Of a stretch of DNA of 64,000 bases, positions 23,537-32,598 are shown piece after piece (the first letter of the stretch is position 1; every line of letters begins with the position of its first letter). Location of the stretch: NCBI GenBank assembly GCA_907165135.1, contig OU015570.1, forward strand, positions 1,054,001-1,118,000, given 5' to 3'. A model generated the notes under the pieces. That model did no database searches and was not told the origin of the DNA. It saw only the letters and a list, made by a program, of their open reading frames with translations. Source of the DNA: Oikopleura dioica. Lineage: Eukaryota > Chordata > Appendicularia > Copelata > Oikopleuridae. A program made the position numbers and the translations under genes.

Positions 23537-23883
23537 GCCGAGTGCAAGATACTCTGTACTTTCTGTTTCCTAATTAAAGCTTATTTCCGGTTCGTTCGAG
23601 CCTGAAAAATCAAGTGCGTTCCTCCAATAAAGGATGAAAATTTTACTTGCGACCCTTTCCTTCTAAAAAACCTTCCCAGCAGGCTTTCATCATTCGCAAC
23701 GCAGCCGCTTTGAACTCATTGTTCCAAATGTTCATTCTAAATGAAGTTGATTAGCAAGATGAAAGTTTTAACTGGAAGTAATTTCAATTAGTCGCAGAAA
23801 GGAAGTTGAGGGGGAGGCTCGACCCGATCGGGCTGAGCCTCCCTTAATCGAAGCAATAATACAAAGTTATTTGTTCTGGTCAG

Positions 23884-24563
23884 CTACCGGGCGAAAGCCT
23901 TCTCTTCCCTTCTTGTTGCTTTTCCATGGCCGTTTCTGGTTCCCTTTGTTCTGATCAGAACGCTGGGAACTCTCTCCTTCCTTCTTGTGTTTCTTTCCGC
24001 CCCTTTTGAAGCTGCCAGACTTGCGTTTTTGCCCGCTGTTTCCGGAGAAGTTGTTCGCGTCCTTTCCAGCGCCAGAGCCTTGAGCAAGGATACTGTAGCG
24101 CTCTCTCTCCTAAAGGAATTGAAACTCGGCGATAGCCTGTATTCTACCTCATCATTTTTGAAGAATTTCTTCATCTTGTGGTATTTTGCAGCATTCTGCA
24201 TTTCTCGCTGAGGTCGACTTCTGTCCTGGTTGACCTCCTGTTGCACGCATTCCTCTGGATCCAGAGAATTGCGCATGTCCTGGCTACCCTCATCTGATCC
24301 CTGCGTAATTCCGTCGATCGTTTTGACGAAATCATCGAGGAGTCGTTCGTCGCACAAGTCTTTGACGAGAGTGCACCATTCGAATCTGCTCATGAGCGGA
24401 TTCTCTCGCATCTGACGGAGTATTCGCTGCATGGTGGGGAAGTCTTCATGATCTTGACCGGCCGCCTTGTCGTATCTGAAAGTCCACTCATTACAGAAAT
24501 TTATCCCAGCTGGGCTTACCGGTGAACGATCTCATACGCTTCGGCGTACTGGAGAGTCCTCAT
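23884..24563 (-). CDS. Unknown D protein c (spliced, basic C-terminus)
   Basis: The ATG at 24563 overlaps the stop of the preceding frame as ATGA. A short first exon reaches a GTAAGC donor near 24519. After an intron ending GACTTTCAG (near 24475) the frame joins the long exon that contains the ATG at 24432 and ends at 23884. The protein is about 200 residues: helical N-terminal half, then a Lys/Arg-rich tail with many basic runs (RKERVPS, RREEKAFAR). Basic tail and small size fit an RNA- or DNA-binding structural protein. No zinc knuckle. Confidence 0.45.
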
Positions 24564-24751
24564 CTTTTTGCGTCGGTGATCAGTCTGCGAAAGCAGATCC
24601 CGATCTCCCTGAGAGACTCTCCCTGTTCTTGTTCTAGTTTCCGGGAGCCTCGTCCGATTTGGTAGAAACGGCCGGCTTTTGCGTAACTGAAATTGAGCTT
24701 CAGTTCTTCCAGCGCGTACCTCTTCAACTCGGCCTCATTGTGGTCGATCAT
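24560..24751 (-). CDS. Short D frame b, coupled by ATGA overlaps at both ends
   Basis: 63 codons, Glu/Lys/Arg-rich helix. Its ATG (24751-24749) overlaps the TGA of frame a, and its TGA (24562-24560) overlaps the ATG of frame c, both as ATGA. The frame is also open upstream of its ATG with a natural-looking coiled coil, so a -1 frame change from frame a rather than re-initiation is possible. Confidence 0.4.
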   Translation of the reverse strand: MIDHNEAELKRYALEELKLNFSYAKAGRFYQIGRGSRKLEQEQGESLREIGICFRRLITDAKR

Positions 24752-25197
24752 GCGGGCGACCTCGATCTTTTCTTGTCGGAGTTTTTGTCCTCCTGCTTCG
24801 TCGCTTCGTATTCTGCCAAAATGTTGGCTTCGCCCTCGTCCCAGATCAGCTGGTCGTCGTGATGGAGGTTTTCTCCTCGGCGAAGAGCGCCCTTGATGTC
24901 GTCCAGGCTTTTCCTCTTCGCGTGGAGCACCGCTAGCTTCTTCAGGTTTGCCTTCATCTCTTCGATGATTGTTTCCTGAAATATGTAGATTTCGGATTCG
25001 GGAATCATTACCTTTCTCTCGCGGTCGTCCTCGATTTCGCTGAGTAAGAAACAGTAGCGGTCATCCTTCTGCAGGTCCGCTTGGATTTTCTGATGGTCGC
25101 TTTCCGAGATTGGGGACTCCGTCAACTCTGCTTTAAGCGAGAGTCTGTTCGAGTCCTTCTTGTTTTCCCCTCTCAAGGGAGCGAAGCCGGTACTCAT
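24748..25197 (-). CDS. Unknown D protein a (acidic/charged helical)
   Basis: 149 residues. The ATG follows ATAGATCTATTTTAG|G, that is a palindrome plus an acceptor-like AG. The sequence is highly charged and helical throughout with a Lys/Arg/Ser C-terminus (KKRSRSPA). It ends in an ATGA overlap with frame b. Possibly the N-terminal part of a structural protein continued by frames b and c. No family recognised. Confidence 0.5.
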   Translation of the reverse strand: MSTGFAPLRGENKKDSNRLSLKAELTESPISESDHQKIQADLQKDDRYCFLLSEIEDDRERKVMIPESEIYIFQETIIEEMKANLKKLAVLHAKRKSLDDIKGALRRGENLHHDDQLIWDEGEANILAEYEATKQEDKNSDKKRSRSPA

Positions 25198-25203
25198 CCT
25201 AAA

Positions 25204-25213
25204 ATAGATCTAT
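25204..25213. promoter_or_regulatory. ATAGATCTAT palindrome before D frame a
   Basis: Perfect 10-bp palindrome within a longer imperfect one (TCCTAAaATAGATCTAT then cTTAGGA), immediately upstream of the start codon at 25197. The same ATAGATCTAT lies at the start of the next ORF (25823-25832). Confidence 0.5.
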
Positions 25214-25380
25214 CTTAGGATGCGATAACAAAATTGTGTATATTGAGAAGGGAAAAAGAGGAAAACGATTGACTACAGGTTCAGGAAATGTAACACTTCA
25301 GAGTCTTGTGTATCTGTTGAGGCCTTCATTGAAGTGTGCTGCTACGGTGCGGGAATCTTATTTAGGTAAAGAGGGTTGGT

Positions 25381-25815
25381 TTAATCGACTAGCGTGCCTA
25401 CTCTACCCATCCCTTCCAGAAACAACTCAGGCCGGAATAAGCAAAGAAAGTTGGTGCCTCTGACATTGTAGACAATTTGGTCCACCAGCTTCCCTACATT
25501 GATCAAGACCTCGAAGGTGTTTTTCCCTGTTGTTTGCCAATCGTTCAGTCTTGCCAAAAGGTCGTGGAACCCAGCGCCGAACGACGCTGAGATCTCGATG
25601 GATTTTGAGAAGATTTTGGACAGAAGTTTCAGGCACACTTTCCAGTCGTCGGATCCGACGACCGATTGTGTGTCCTTCACCTTCATATTTGCCCAAATTC
25701 TTTCTTTTTCCTCGAAGAGATTGTTAGCTGCTGCTACTATCGCATTCTTTTTGTTCTCGAGGTTTGTGTTGGAGCGCCAGCGGCACGCTTCGATGAAGTT
25801 TTGTTTCCTGTCCAT
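25381..25815 (-). CDS. Unknown D protein downstream of RNase H
   Basis: 145 residues from the ATG at 25815, which follows ATAGATCTATGTTCAG|A. An upstream in-frame ATG at 25824 lies inside the palindrome. Helical, Trp/Leu-rich, without a recognised motif. It overlaps the end of the RNase H frame (stop at 25737) in a different frame, a compact arrangement common in retroelements. Confidence 0.45.
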   Translation of the reverse strand: MDRKQNFIEACRWRSNTNLENKKNAIVAAANNLFEEKERIWANMKVKDTQSVVGSDDWKVCLKLLSKIFSKSIEISASFGAGFHDLLARLNDWQTTGKNTFEVLINVGKLVDQIVYNVRGTNFLCLFRPELFLEGMGRVGTLVD

Positions 25816-26852
25816 TCTGAACATAGATCTATGTTCTCAGGATGATGACCTATAAAAGAAAAGGAAACGTGAGACGGTTCTCTCCAAAATCCAAACTCTT
25901 CCGAGCGGACTTTCGCAGGAAACAGCACCGGATTATTCGTTTCTGGGTCCAGGATCCTGAAATAAGCATTATTTAAGACCTCGGGCCAGATTGGGGACGC
26001 TGTCTCGTGTTCTTCTAGACAGAAAATCCAAAAATTATTCTTCCCCCTCTCCTGGAGAAGCTGAAACGCGAAATCCTCCATAGGTTTTGGTGGGAAAACC
26101 CAGAGGACTTCGGATCCGAAATCCTCTTGGGTGAAGAAATCGACTCCCGCAGCTCCGGCTGTGTCCCTTAATGACCAGAACTTTTCGCACTTCGCATTCG
26201 CTGGGTTAGCAAAAGCGTCTAAAGTGCACTCTTTTCCCAGGGCCTTGTTTAGGTTGAGGAAAGCTTGATTTTTTATCACAGCTTCCTTCGTGTCAATCTT
26301 TCTCGAGGCTTCATCTGCCTCCTGTTCCGTTGTGGAGACCCACTCCATATCCATGGCAATATTATATTTATTTGCCTCCTCATGGATCATCCTGATCCAT
26401 TTTGTTAATTCTGGGCTTTTCCTGCTCCCATGTAAGAAGCAGGTTTCGACTGCCTTGTTATCCTGTTTAAACAGGACTCTGGAGTTTTTGAGAAGATGGC
26501 CGTAATTTTTAACCACGTAGTGGACAGCGTAGGCTTCTTTAATCATGATAGGTTGTTGGGACAGAGGATCCTCTGGATCCCAATAAACCGTTTCCGTAAT
26601 TCCTTTCCCCTTAAACTCGACCCCGGCCGCCCCACTGCTGGCGTCCGTGAAGATTTTGAATTCGACAGGCTTTAAGCCCTTCTTCAGCCATGATCTTTTT
26701 GTTGTGATGTATTTAGCCTGGACCCAGGTTAAAAGTTCATCTTTTAGATCATCTGAGACTGGAAGGGTGTGATTTTGGTCTTGGTTAGTGACTTTCAGCG
26801 CTTCTGTCACTCTGCGGATATAAAGTCGCATATTGTGCACCACCAAAGAGAC
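25737..26852 (-). CDS. RNase H and DIRS C-terminal domain, 5'-truncated (RT missing)
   Basis: About 370 residues. RNase H motifs are in order: FKIFTDASSGAAGVEF (first Asp), MIKEAYAVHY (Glu), VLFKQDNKAVE (second Asp) and a distal Asp in QEADEASR. They are followed by the domain that trails RNase H in DIRS-type elements (LDAFANPANAKCEKFWS... then WVFPPKP). RNase H removes the RNA strand during reverse transcription. The first residues look like the end of an RT thumb, and the frame crosses by chance into duplicated flank sequence at 26852, so RT is lost and there is no natural start. D is therefore not autonomous as it stands. Confidence 0.8.
   Translation of the reverse strand, partial: VSLVVHNMRLYIRRVTEALKVTNQDQNHTLPVSDDLKDELLTWVQAKYITTKRSWLKKGLKPVEFKIFTDASSGAAGVEFKGKGITETVYWDPEDPLSQQPIMIKEAYAVHYVVKNYGHLLKNSRVLFKQDNKAVETCFLHGSRKSPELTKWIRMIHEEANKYNIAMDMEWVSTTEQEADEASRKIDTKEAVIKNQAFLNLNKALGKECTLDAFANPANAKCEKFWSLRDTAGAAGVDFFTQEDFGSEVLWVFPPKPMEDFAFQLLQERGKNNFWIFCLEEHETASPIWPEVLNNAYFRILDPETNNPVLFPAKVRSEEFGFWREPSHVSFSFIGHHPENIDLCSEWTGNKTSSKRAAGAPTQTSRTKRMR
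25823..25832. promoter_or_regulatory. ATAGATCTAT palindrome before D ORF
   Basis: Centre of the longer perfect palindrome AACATAGATCTATGTT (25820-25835), located at the 5' end of the ORF at 25381-25815. The decamer is identical to that at 25204-25213. Confidence 0.5.
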
Positions 26853-27546
26853 AGCATTATTAAGGTAAAACGGCTCAATCAGGGGTTCGCTGATCAAAAT
26901 GTAACTTTGAAAAAGTGTCCATTTTAAGTTCGGTTTTAATTTTATTTATTTTTCGGGCATTCGTACAATACCGTTGCGCTCTCACTTTTGCGGCGGTGAA
27001 AAATCTCGATCTGAAGCCCCATCAGATCGAGATTTAGCGCGAGGCGTGTATTTTCTGAGACGTACAACACCTACCACACTCCCCGCAGATCAGAGCTTTG
27101 CCGAGCGCGCACCAATCAGAGCGCGGCGTGAAATAAGCGCCCTCACTCGGAAATAAAATGAAGAATAAGGTTAATTAAAATAAACGGGTTTTTTGACGGG
27201 ATTAATGAATTGAAAACTTATTTTTTCTTAATAAGGCGCTTATTTTATAATAATCTTTCAATTATATAATATCATCATAATAATATAGTTACATATAATA
27301 TAGTTTAAATAAATTGATCGATTATTAAACTAAATTTTATTGGCTTTTCCACACTCAATCCCGGCTTCAACCACTTCAATATTTGCTTCAACAACTTCGA
27401 TCCTAGCTTTACAGAAGTCAATCCTGGTCGTTCCAGCGTCAATCCCGGCTTCTTAAGATCCGATCCGGGCGTCACTTTCTTCAATTCTAGCTTCTCAGAT
27501 GCCAGTCCCGGCTTTTCAGTTTTCTATTATTGCTTCTTGAATAATA

Positions 27547-27940
27547 ACGTAATTTACCCCTGCGAAACCTGCTATATCAACACACTCGTGACCAAAACTG
27601 GCGTTACGAAACTGGTTTATTCTGTACAGCAGTTAACCAACTTCTCAGATAAAACGCGTGCGACCACAGTGACGACTCAGGCAATCACAGCGGCGGCTTG
27701 GACGACGTTGGAGAAGCTGGAGGAAGCTGCGGTCCCAAAACAGGATAAACCTAAAGACCTGTTAGCCTGAGCAATCTCTTACTTGCCCTTAACAGGACTT
27801 CCGTTTCTCTACCTCGAGTTTGGTACGCTCAGCGCGAATAACGCGAAAGCACTGAGTCGTACTCAACACGAGGTCCGCGTAGGTGTACTCTTCCTCGGGG
27901 CGAACCTTTTGGTAGCTCCGATATACACCAACCATTACGT
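27547..27940 (-). repeat. 3' LTR of element G
   Basis: Identical by eye to 40949-41342 with no indels. Termini ACGTAAT/ATTACGT. On the element's sense strand an AATAAA lies inside (27621-27616). The polypurine tract abuts its 5' edge. Confidence 0.88.
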
Positions 27941-27968
27941 CCCCCACATTTTATCGAAGTGTATACCT

Positions 27969-28745
27969 TTAGCGGCGCGGTCCTCCTCGGCCGCGTTTTC
28001 CGTATCCAGGTCGCGATGGGGCCGGTCGTTTGTACGCGTTCGGCGGGCGGAATCCTCCGCTTGTTTCGCCAAGGTCTCGGCCCTCCGTGATTACTCGCCA
28101 ATTGTAGCACCAATTCGGTCTGCGAACGCGTTCCACCAGGTAGTTGTTTGTTTCCTGGTTCCATCTAACTCCCAACGCCCTCAGTTCGCCGTTATTTTGC
28201 ACCGTTATTATCGGTGCCTCGCCTTGGTGGTCCAGCGCGAACACGTTGGTCAGTTTGGCCTTGTCCGACCAATTCTTCAGGTACGTAATGGTCTCTTCGA
28301 CAGACCAGGATTTCATCCCTTCAATTTGACCCAGAAAGTTCAGAGCCCCTTCGCGCATTTTCACCGCTTCATGGTTGACTCGGGTCACCCATTCCGCGAT
28401 TTCATCCTCATCCGTCGTTCCAGTTGGCGGGGGTTCGATCTTAAAATCCTGTCACGCGTGAATTACTGTTTCGGGGAGCCGGTCGATTGATTTTTATCAT
28501 CTGACGCGGCCGGCTGATAGTGGCAACTGTTCACTTACCCATGACGGCGCGATGGCTCCCAAGAGCTGTCTTCCGCAGTATAAAGCTTGGTCCACAATGT
28601 CATCAGGACTAACTTCAGCCATTGTTTGAGAGATCAGCTTTTTTAAACCAGCCGTCCCTCCTTCAACGCGAGCTAGACGCATCTTGAAGCCACTGTTTCG
28701 GGGGCTGAACGGATCAGTTTCCACATAGAGGTGAGAGCAATACAT
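27969..28745 (-). CDS. Accessory gene G2: basic protein with RGG-like tail
   Basis: Exon 1 28745-28539 and exon 2 28439-27969 join across a 99-nt intron (GTAAGT donor, TTTTAAG acceptor), both in phase 0, for 225 residues. The C-terminus is Arg/Gly/Pro-rich (PGYGKRGRGGPRR), suggesting RNA binding. The middle is helical with several Trp residues. The stop lies only 17 bp from the polypurine tract, so the gene is squeezed against the 3' LTR in the element's sense. It could be a late or accessory structural protein. No database family is recognised by eye. A unique acceptor choice (others give an immediate stop) supports the intron. Confidence 0.6.
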
Positions 28746-28845
28746 GTTTACGCGGTTCGGCGCTTCTAGCCACGCGGTCAGGATGTCTCTTAATTTTGGT
28801 TTATTATTTTTCTAAATTATTTTTAGTTTTACCTAGACGCGCGCA

Positions 28846-31145
28846 ATGTCAGCAGTCGAAATCCAACGGAGGACTGCTTATTCCATCTCTGAAATCCTCA
28901 AGTAAGTTATTTTTCTTCCTTGATTTTTACCTCTTCCTCGAGGAATAACGCGCTTTCTTCCGCGGATGCCACGTTTTTTACGGTCGCTTCCAAACTTGAC
29001 AAGAACGCGGCAACTTCTCTATCAGTTTCGTTGATTTTAAATTCCTTGACGTTTTTTAACGCGTCAATGAATTTATTTAGCCGGACACCGATTCGCAGCG
29101 TTATTACCGCTTCACGGCTTGCATCTTCTATGTCAGCTTGAATGGCGGCCCGCGATTGGCTGGCTGACATCAACCGCGTTTCGTTCCCGAACATGTTTCG
29201 CGGCTGATTTTGATTTTTGTGCGCGTTAATGTCGAGAAAGCTCCCCGGCCTGTCCATATCCATGCGGGGTGAATCGCCCCCTGCCATTCTAGAGAAAAAA
29301 ATTTTTTTTTTTTTGACAATTTCGTTTAAGTTCTATTCCAAATTTTCCAGATTTTTTAAAGTGACCAGTTCTTCTATTCGCGGTTCATTGTTCTGTTCCT
29401 TCTTCAGCTTCTAAAATTATGTTTTTAGAAATTTCGACACGTACGCCGATGCTACTATTGGCCGGAATGACGCGGTCCGCCAGTTGATTGCTCAGTCGAA
29501 AGCTACTCGAAATGGGCAACCGCGGGCTTATTCTAGTGCTCTTTCCAAGTTCGAATTTGACCATGGAGGGCGAGGCGCCAGAATTGTTTTCCGACGTGCC
29601 GGCATTCATGACCAAATTGTCGGCCGAAAAGCCCTCGATGAGATTTTGCTTGCCCGCGTTTCAGACGAACAAATTCAGCGCGGGAGCCTTCGGCTCCGTC
29701 TTCGATTCCGCGTCGGGGCCAACGATGTCATTGTCCCCGTTGATTTCCGATTGCCCAACAAAGGATCAAACAAACAAGATGTTCACGGCCTTGTTTTTGC
29801 CATGGACTCCGCGATGTATCAAGTTCGCGATCCTAAAGTCACCAACGACGCGAAAGTCAAATTTCGCCGCGCCTTCTTGGAGAGGGTTGCTCGCTGGGCG
29901 ACCTTGACCGTGGTGGCTCTCACCAAATATTGGGTTCACGCTGGTCCCTGCTCTTTCGAATTAGCCGGAGTGCCCCGAGAGACCGCCGAGGCTCACCCAG
30001 ATGAATCTACCGCCTATTCCTTTCGCGGGCGAAATCCCTGGCTTGTTTTCCTGATCTGGTGCCAGTACATGCATGGGGTGAGTTTCGAATTTATGGATTA
30101 AATAAGCATCCTTTTATAACTTAAAGCATCATTTTAATATTTGCTTTTTAGCGCGTCGTTTCTTGCAATCGAAATCCTGACTGGCCTATGAACCGCGTCC
30201 CCATTCAACTACTTTTCGACCGAGATCAACTGAATATCCCTGGGTCGCCCCAGGCGATAATTCTTACCGCGATTAAAGCCGTTCTTGGTGACCAAATCTT
30301 TGCCGGTGATGGGCTCCAGCGACGCGACCACGGGGAGTTTACGCGATTCCATCATGACAACTCTTATAGTGAGTTCCATTTTACAACCTGAATTATTATT
30401 TTAACTTATTATTTCAGAGCTCCTCTCACTTAATCTACGTAATCGCGCTCAACTCTTTCCTATCCCCTCCATCTTGTTTCTCAAGATGCTGGCTTGCTAC
30501 TTCTACAACAACAACGTATCCCATTCATTTATTGGCGAGATAACTTACTTTTTCACCCGCGAGGCCGATTTCTTGCGCGTCTTTCGGCGTTGATTTCGAC
30601 TTCTTGTCCACTTTTCGCGGCTCAACTTCTGTTTTTAGGACGAGCAGTATACTTACTACGTCGCCGGGGCCTTTTACCTTATTGGCGTTTACGGTAGCCC
30701 TGAATTCGCGCTCTACCATGGCATTTGGAGGCTCCTGCTCCAGTTCATCCATGACGCAGGCATCTACAAGCCGCTTGTCACTCGCGTTCGTCGCGGAAAC
30801 GAGGAAGTGAAGTACTTTCCCCGCGATACTTTTTCAAAAGCCGGTATGAACTTTGAGTTTGTAACCATTTTCTAAATTACACCTCTAGGCCCGGCTCGTC
30901 TCTTCCCTCTTGGCACGATCGAGCCTTTCTTGGGCACGCGTCATCTCTCCTCCCTGTTAGCCCCTGGGGCCTCCATGGATCGATGTCCCTTTTACTCGCT
31001 CGATCAGGATGTACCGCCACTGGAGCGTCGAGCGCAACACGGTCTACGATGGCCTGGCAACCGCGATATTGAGCGACAACAGCAACGCTACCGCGCTATC
31101 CCAAGCTTGCTTGGTGGTTTTGGCCGATACCGTGCTATTGCTTAA
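28846..31145 (+). CDS. Accessory gene P1: 514-aa protein, six exons, antisense to G
   Basis: Exons 28846-28901, 29429-30077, 30152-30368, 30418-30578, 30639-30843 and 30889-31145 sum to 1545 nt, exactly 515 codons with stop. All introns are GT-AG; the donor of intron 4 is weak (GTCTTT). The protein is mostly helical with a hydrophobic middle part rich in Tyr and Phe (YYVAGAFYLIGVYG) and a basic Arg-rich C-terminus. Intron 1 (527 nt) contains the opposite-strand gene G1. AATAAA follows at 31347-31352. Introns antisense to the retroelement's genomic RNA would survive retrotransposition. Size and basic helical character could fit a nucleoprotein-like product, but that is speculation. Confidence 0.6.
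28907..29287 (-). CDS. Accessory gene G1: 126-aa helical protein
   Basis: Single exon, with the ATG immediately after TTTTTTCTCTAG|A, a strong acceptor-like site. It starts with a Gly/Pro-rich flexible segment, then long amphipathic helices, ending in an acidic-basic tail (FLEEEVKIKEEK). It lies inside intron 1 of P1 on the other strand, in the element's sense. No family recognised. Confidence 0.55.
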   Translation of the reverse strand: MAGGDSPRMDMDRPGSFLDINAHKNQNQPRNMFGNETRLMSASQSRAAIQADIEDASREAVITLRIGVRLNKFIDALKNVKEFKINETDREVAAFLSSLEATVKNVASAEESALFLEEEVKIKEEK

Positions 31146-31660
31146 GTCCGCAGCTCGTCCTTTCCTGTCTTAGCGCCGAAGTGTTTCTTTGCCCATTCCG
31201 CTGCTCTTAACTGTCCCCACGGTATTCGCGATCGTTTCGTTGGACGCGCGAAAGTGTACTCGCCGTCTTCATCTTTTAAAACGATATTATTTACTGTTCA
31301 CTGTCGACAGTATCTTATAAATTTGCTATTTTCCTTGTAATCAAGAAATAAAAGTGAGGGACTATTACCGTTTCGGCTTCTCTTGCGAACGCGTTCCTTT
31401 TCATTTCCGCGGTTCTTCGGGCTTGGTTCTTCCTTTTTTCGCGTATTGCGGCGGTCAGTGTTCATTAGACAGCGGAAACGAGTCTGAATAGCGATAATTT
31501 TAATAAATTTTTGGTAATTCGCCGCTTTTGGCGGGGCTTAAAATAAATCTTGAACTCGGCAGACTGTAACGATCGCGGAGGCTCAACTTTAGGTGACTCG
31601 CCGCATTTCTGGCGCTGATTACTTTTCGTAGATGTTCATTTTTCCTAAATTGTTGTTTCT

Positions 31661-32316
31661 TTAGACGTCTGGCTGCCGTTTCATACCTTCAATCGCGTCA
31701 GTTCCCCGATTCTGGTTTCCCGCGTTACCTTCCTCGTTTTCGCGTCCGGTCAAATCCTGGTAAGAAATTTTTCTGGCCGGTTCAGTCAGTCCTCGCGTCC
31801 TGTAGATCATATGGCCATACTGAGAATGGCCAATCGCGAAAGTTGGCATCAGCGATCGCTGCAAGTAAAAGTTGTAGCCGCAGATTCCAACTCCCGATTG
31901 ACGAGTGATCTCCAACAGGCGATTGTTCGTGACCGCGACCAGATCATGGTACGCGGCTCTGCTTTTTTCCTGGATCGCCAGAACTTTGAAACTCATTACT
32001 ATCATTCTTACCGCGTCCACTTACCTTGGGTTAGATCGTCTACCCCTTTTCTGATTCTGGCGATGATGACCTCAGACGCTGAGGCGTGTCCCGCGTTCAC
32101 GATCTTCGTATTCGTACTGTTGAAGGTCGCGTTACAGCCCGGACACGGTTCCCTTTCGGGACAGCATCCTCGACAAAAGAAGCTACCACACTCGTGGATT
32201 CGTGGCTTTCCCGCGAAATCGAGCTCGTGAGTGCACTTGAAGCATTTGCCCAAGACCGACGGCGGGAGGTTTTCCCAGATTTTAAGTTCGTTCAACGCGG
32301 TTAAACCGTTTTGCAT
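31661..32316 (-). CDS. RING-finger protein resembling ZIP3/RNF212 family
   Basis: Exon 1 32316-32025 and exon 2 31983-31661 join over a 41-nt GTAAGT...CAAAG intron to give 204 residues. The ATG follows CCCATTTAG|A. An N-terminal C3HC4-like zinc module is visible: CFKC, then IHECGSFFCRGCC, then CPGC (residues about 24-60). It is followed by a helical segment (VLAIQEKSRAAYHDLV) and a polar tail. A lone N-terminal RING with this short loop spacing and a following helix resembles the ZIP3/ZHP/RNF212 SUMO/ubiquitin-ligase family that acts in meiotic recombination. This is by pattern only; a generic RING E3 is the alternative. It runs in the sense of element G, downstream of pol. Confidence 0.65.
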
Positions 32317-32598
32317 TCTAAATGGGGGGAGGATGATCTTGTGGCCAAGTTTACGCGGTTAAATTGGTTGGAAATAGTTAGTTTTCAACTAGGCCTTCTT
32401 CGTTTACTCTATTTCTCTTCAAATAAACTTTCCCGTGACCGACCGTTCTGCGTGCTCATTTTCCGCGAATCACAGCCAATTTCTGTTTTTTATATTTGTT
32501 TTAGCTGCTCTCCTGCCTTCCAATTGGACTCGACAACTCACCGCTCTTTTCGAGCGGATCTAAACCGACTGAGAGACGCGATTAACAATCCCGCGATT

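Larger units (their letters stand above)
19439..26852 (-). mobile_element. DIRS-like tyrosine-recombinase retroelement (element D), 5'-truncated
   Basis: A 7.4-kb block unrelated to the flanking repeats carries, on the minus strand, an RNase H plus DIRS-type C-terminal domain, several unknown ORFs and a tyrosine recombinase. RNase H and tyrosine recombinase together define the DIRS/Ngaro group of retroelements, which integrate by recombinase rather than DDE integrase. Reverse transcriptase is absent because the block ends abruptly at 26852, inside the RT-RNase H frame. The left end has a short inverted repeat (19441-19463 with 19544-19568). No LTR pair is seen. Extra genes between RNase H and recombinase are not part of the usual DIRS plan. 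Confidence 0.7.

Noticed and set aside
26853-26897. RNase H frame of D seems to start with a new N-terminus here
   Set aside because: The extra codons are the duplicated flank (same bases at 12418-12462 and 45984-46020) read by chance; there is no ATG.
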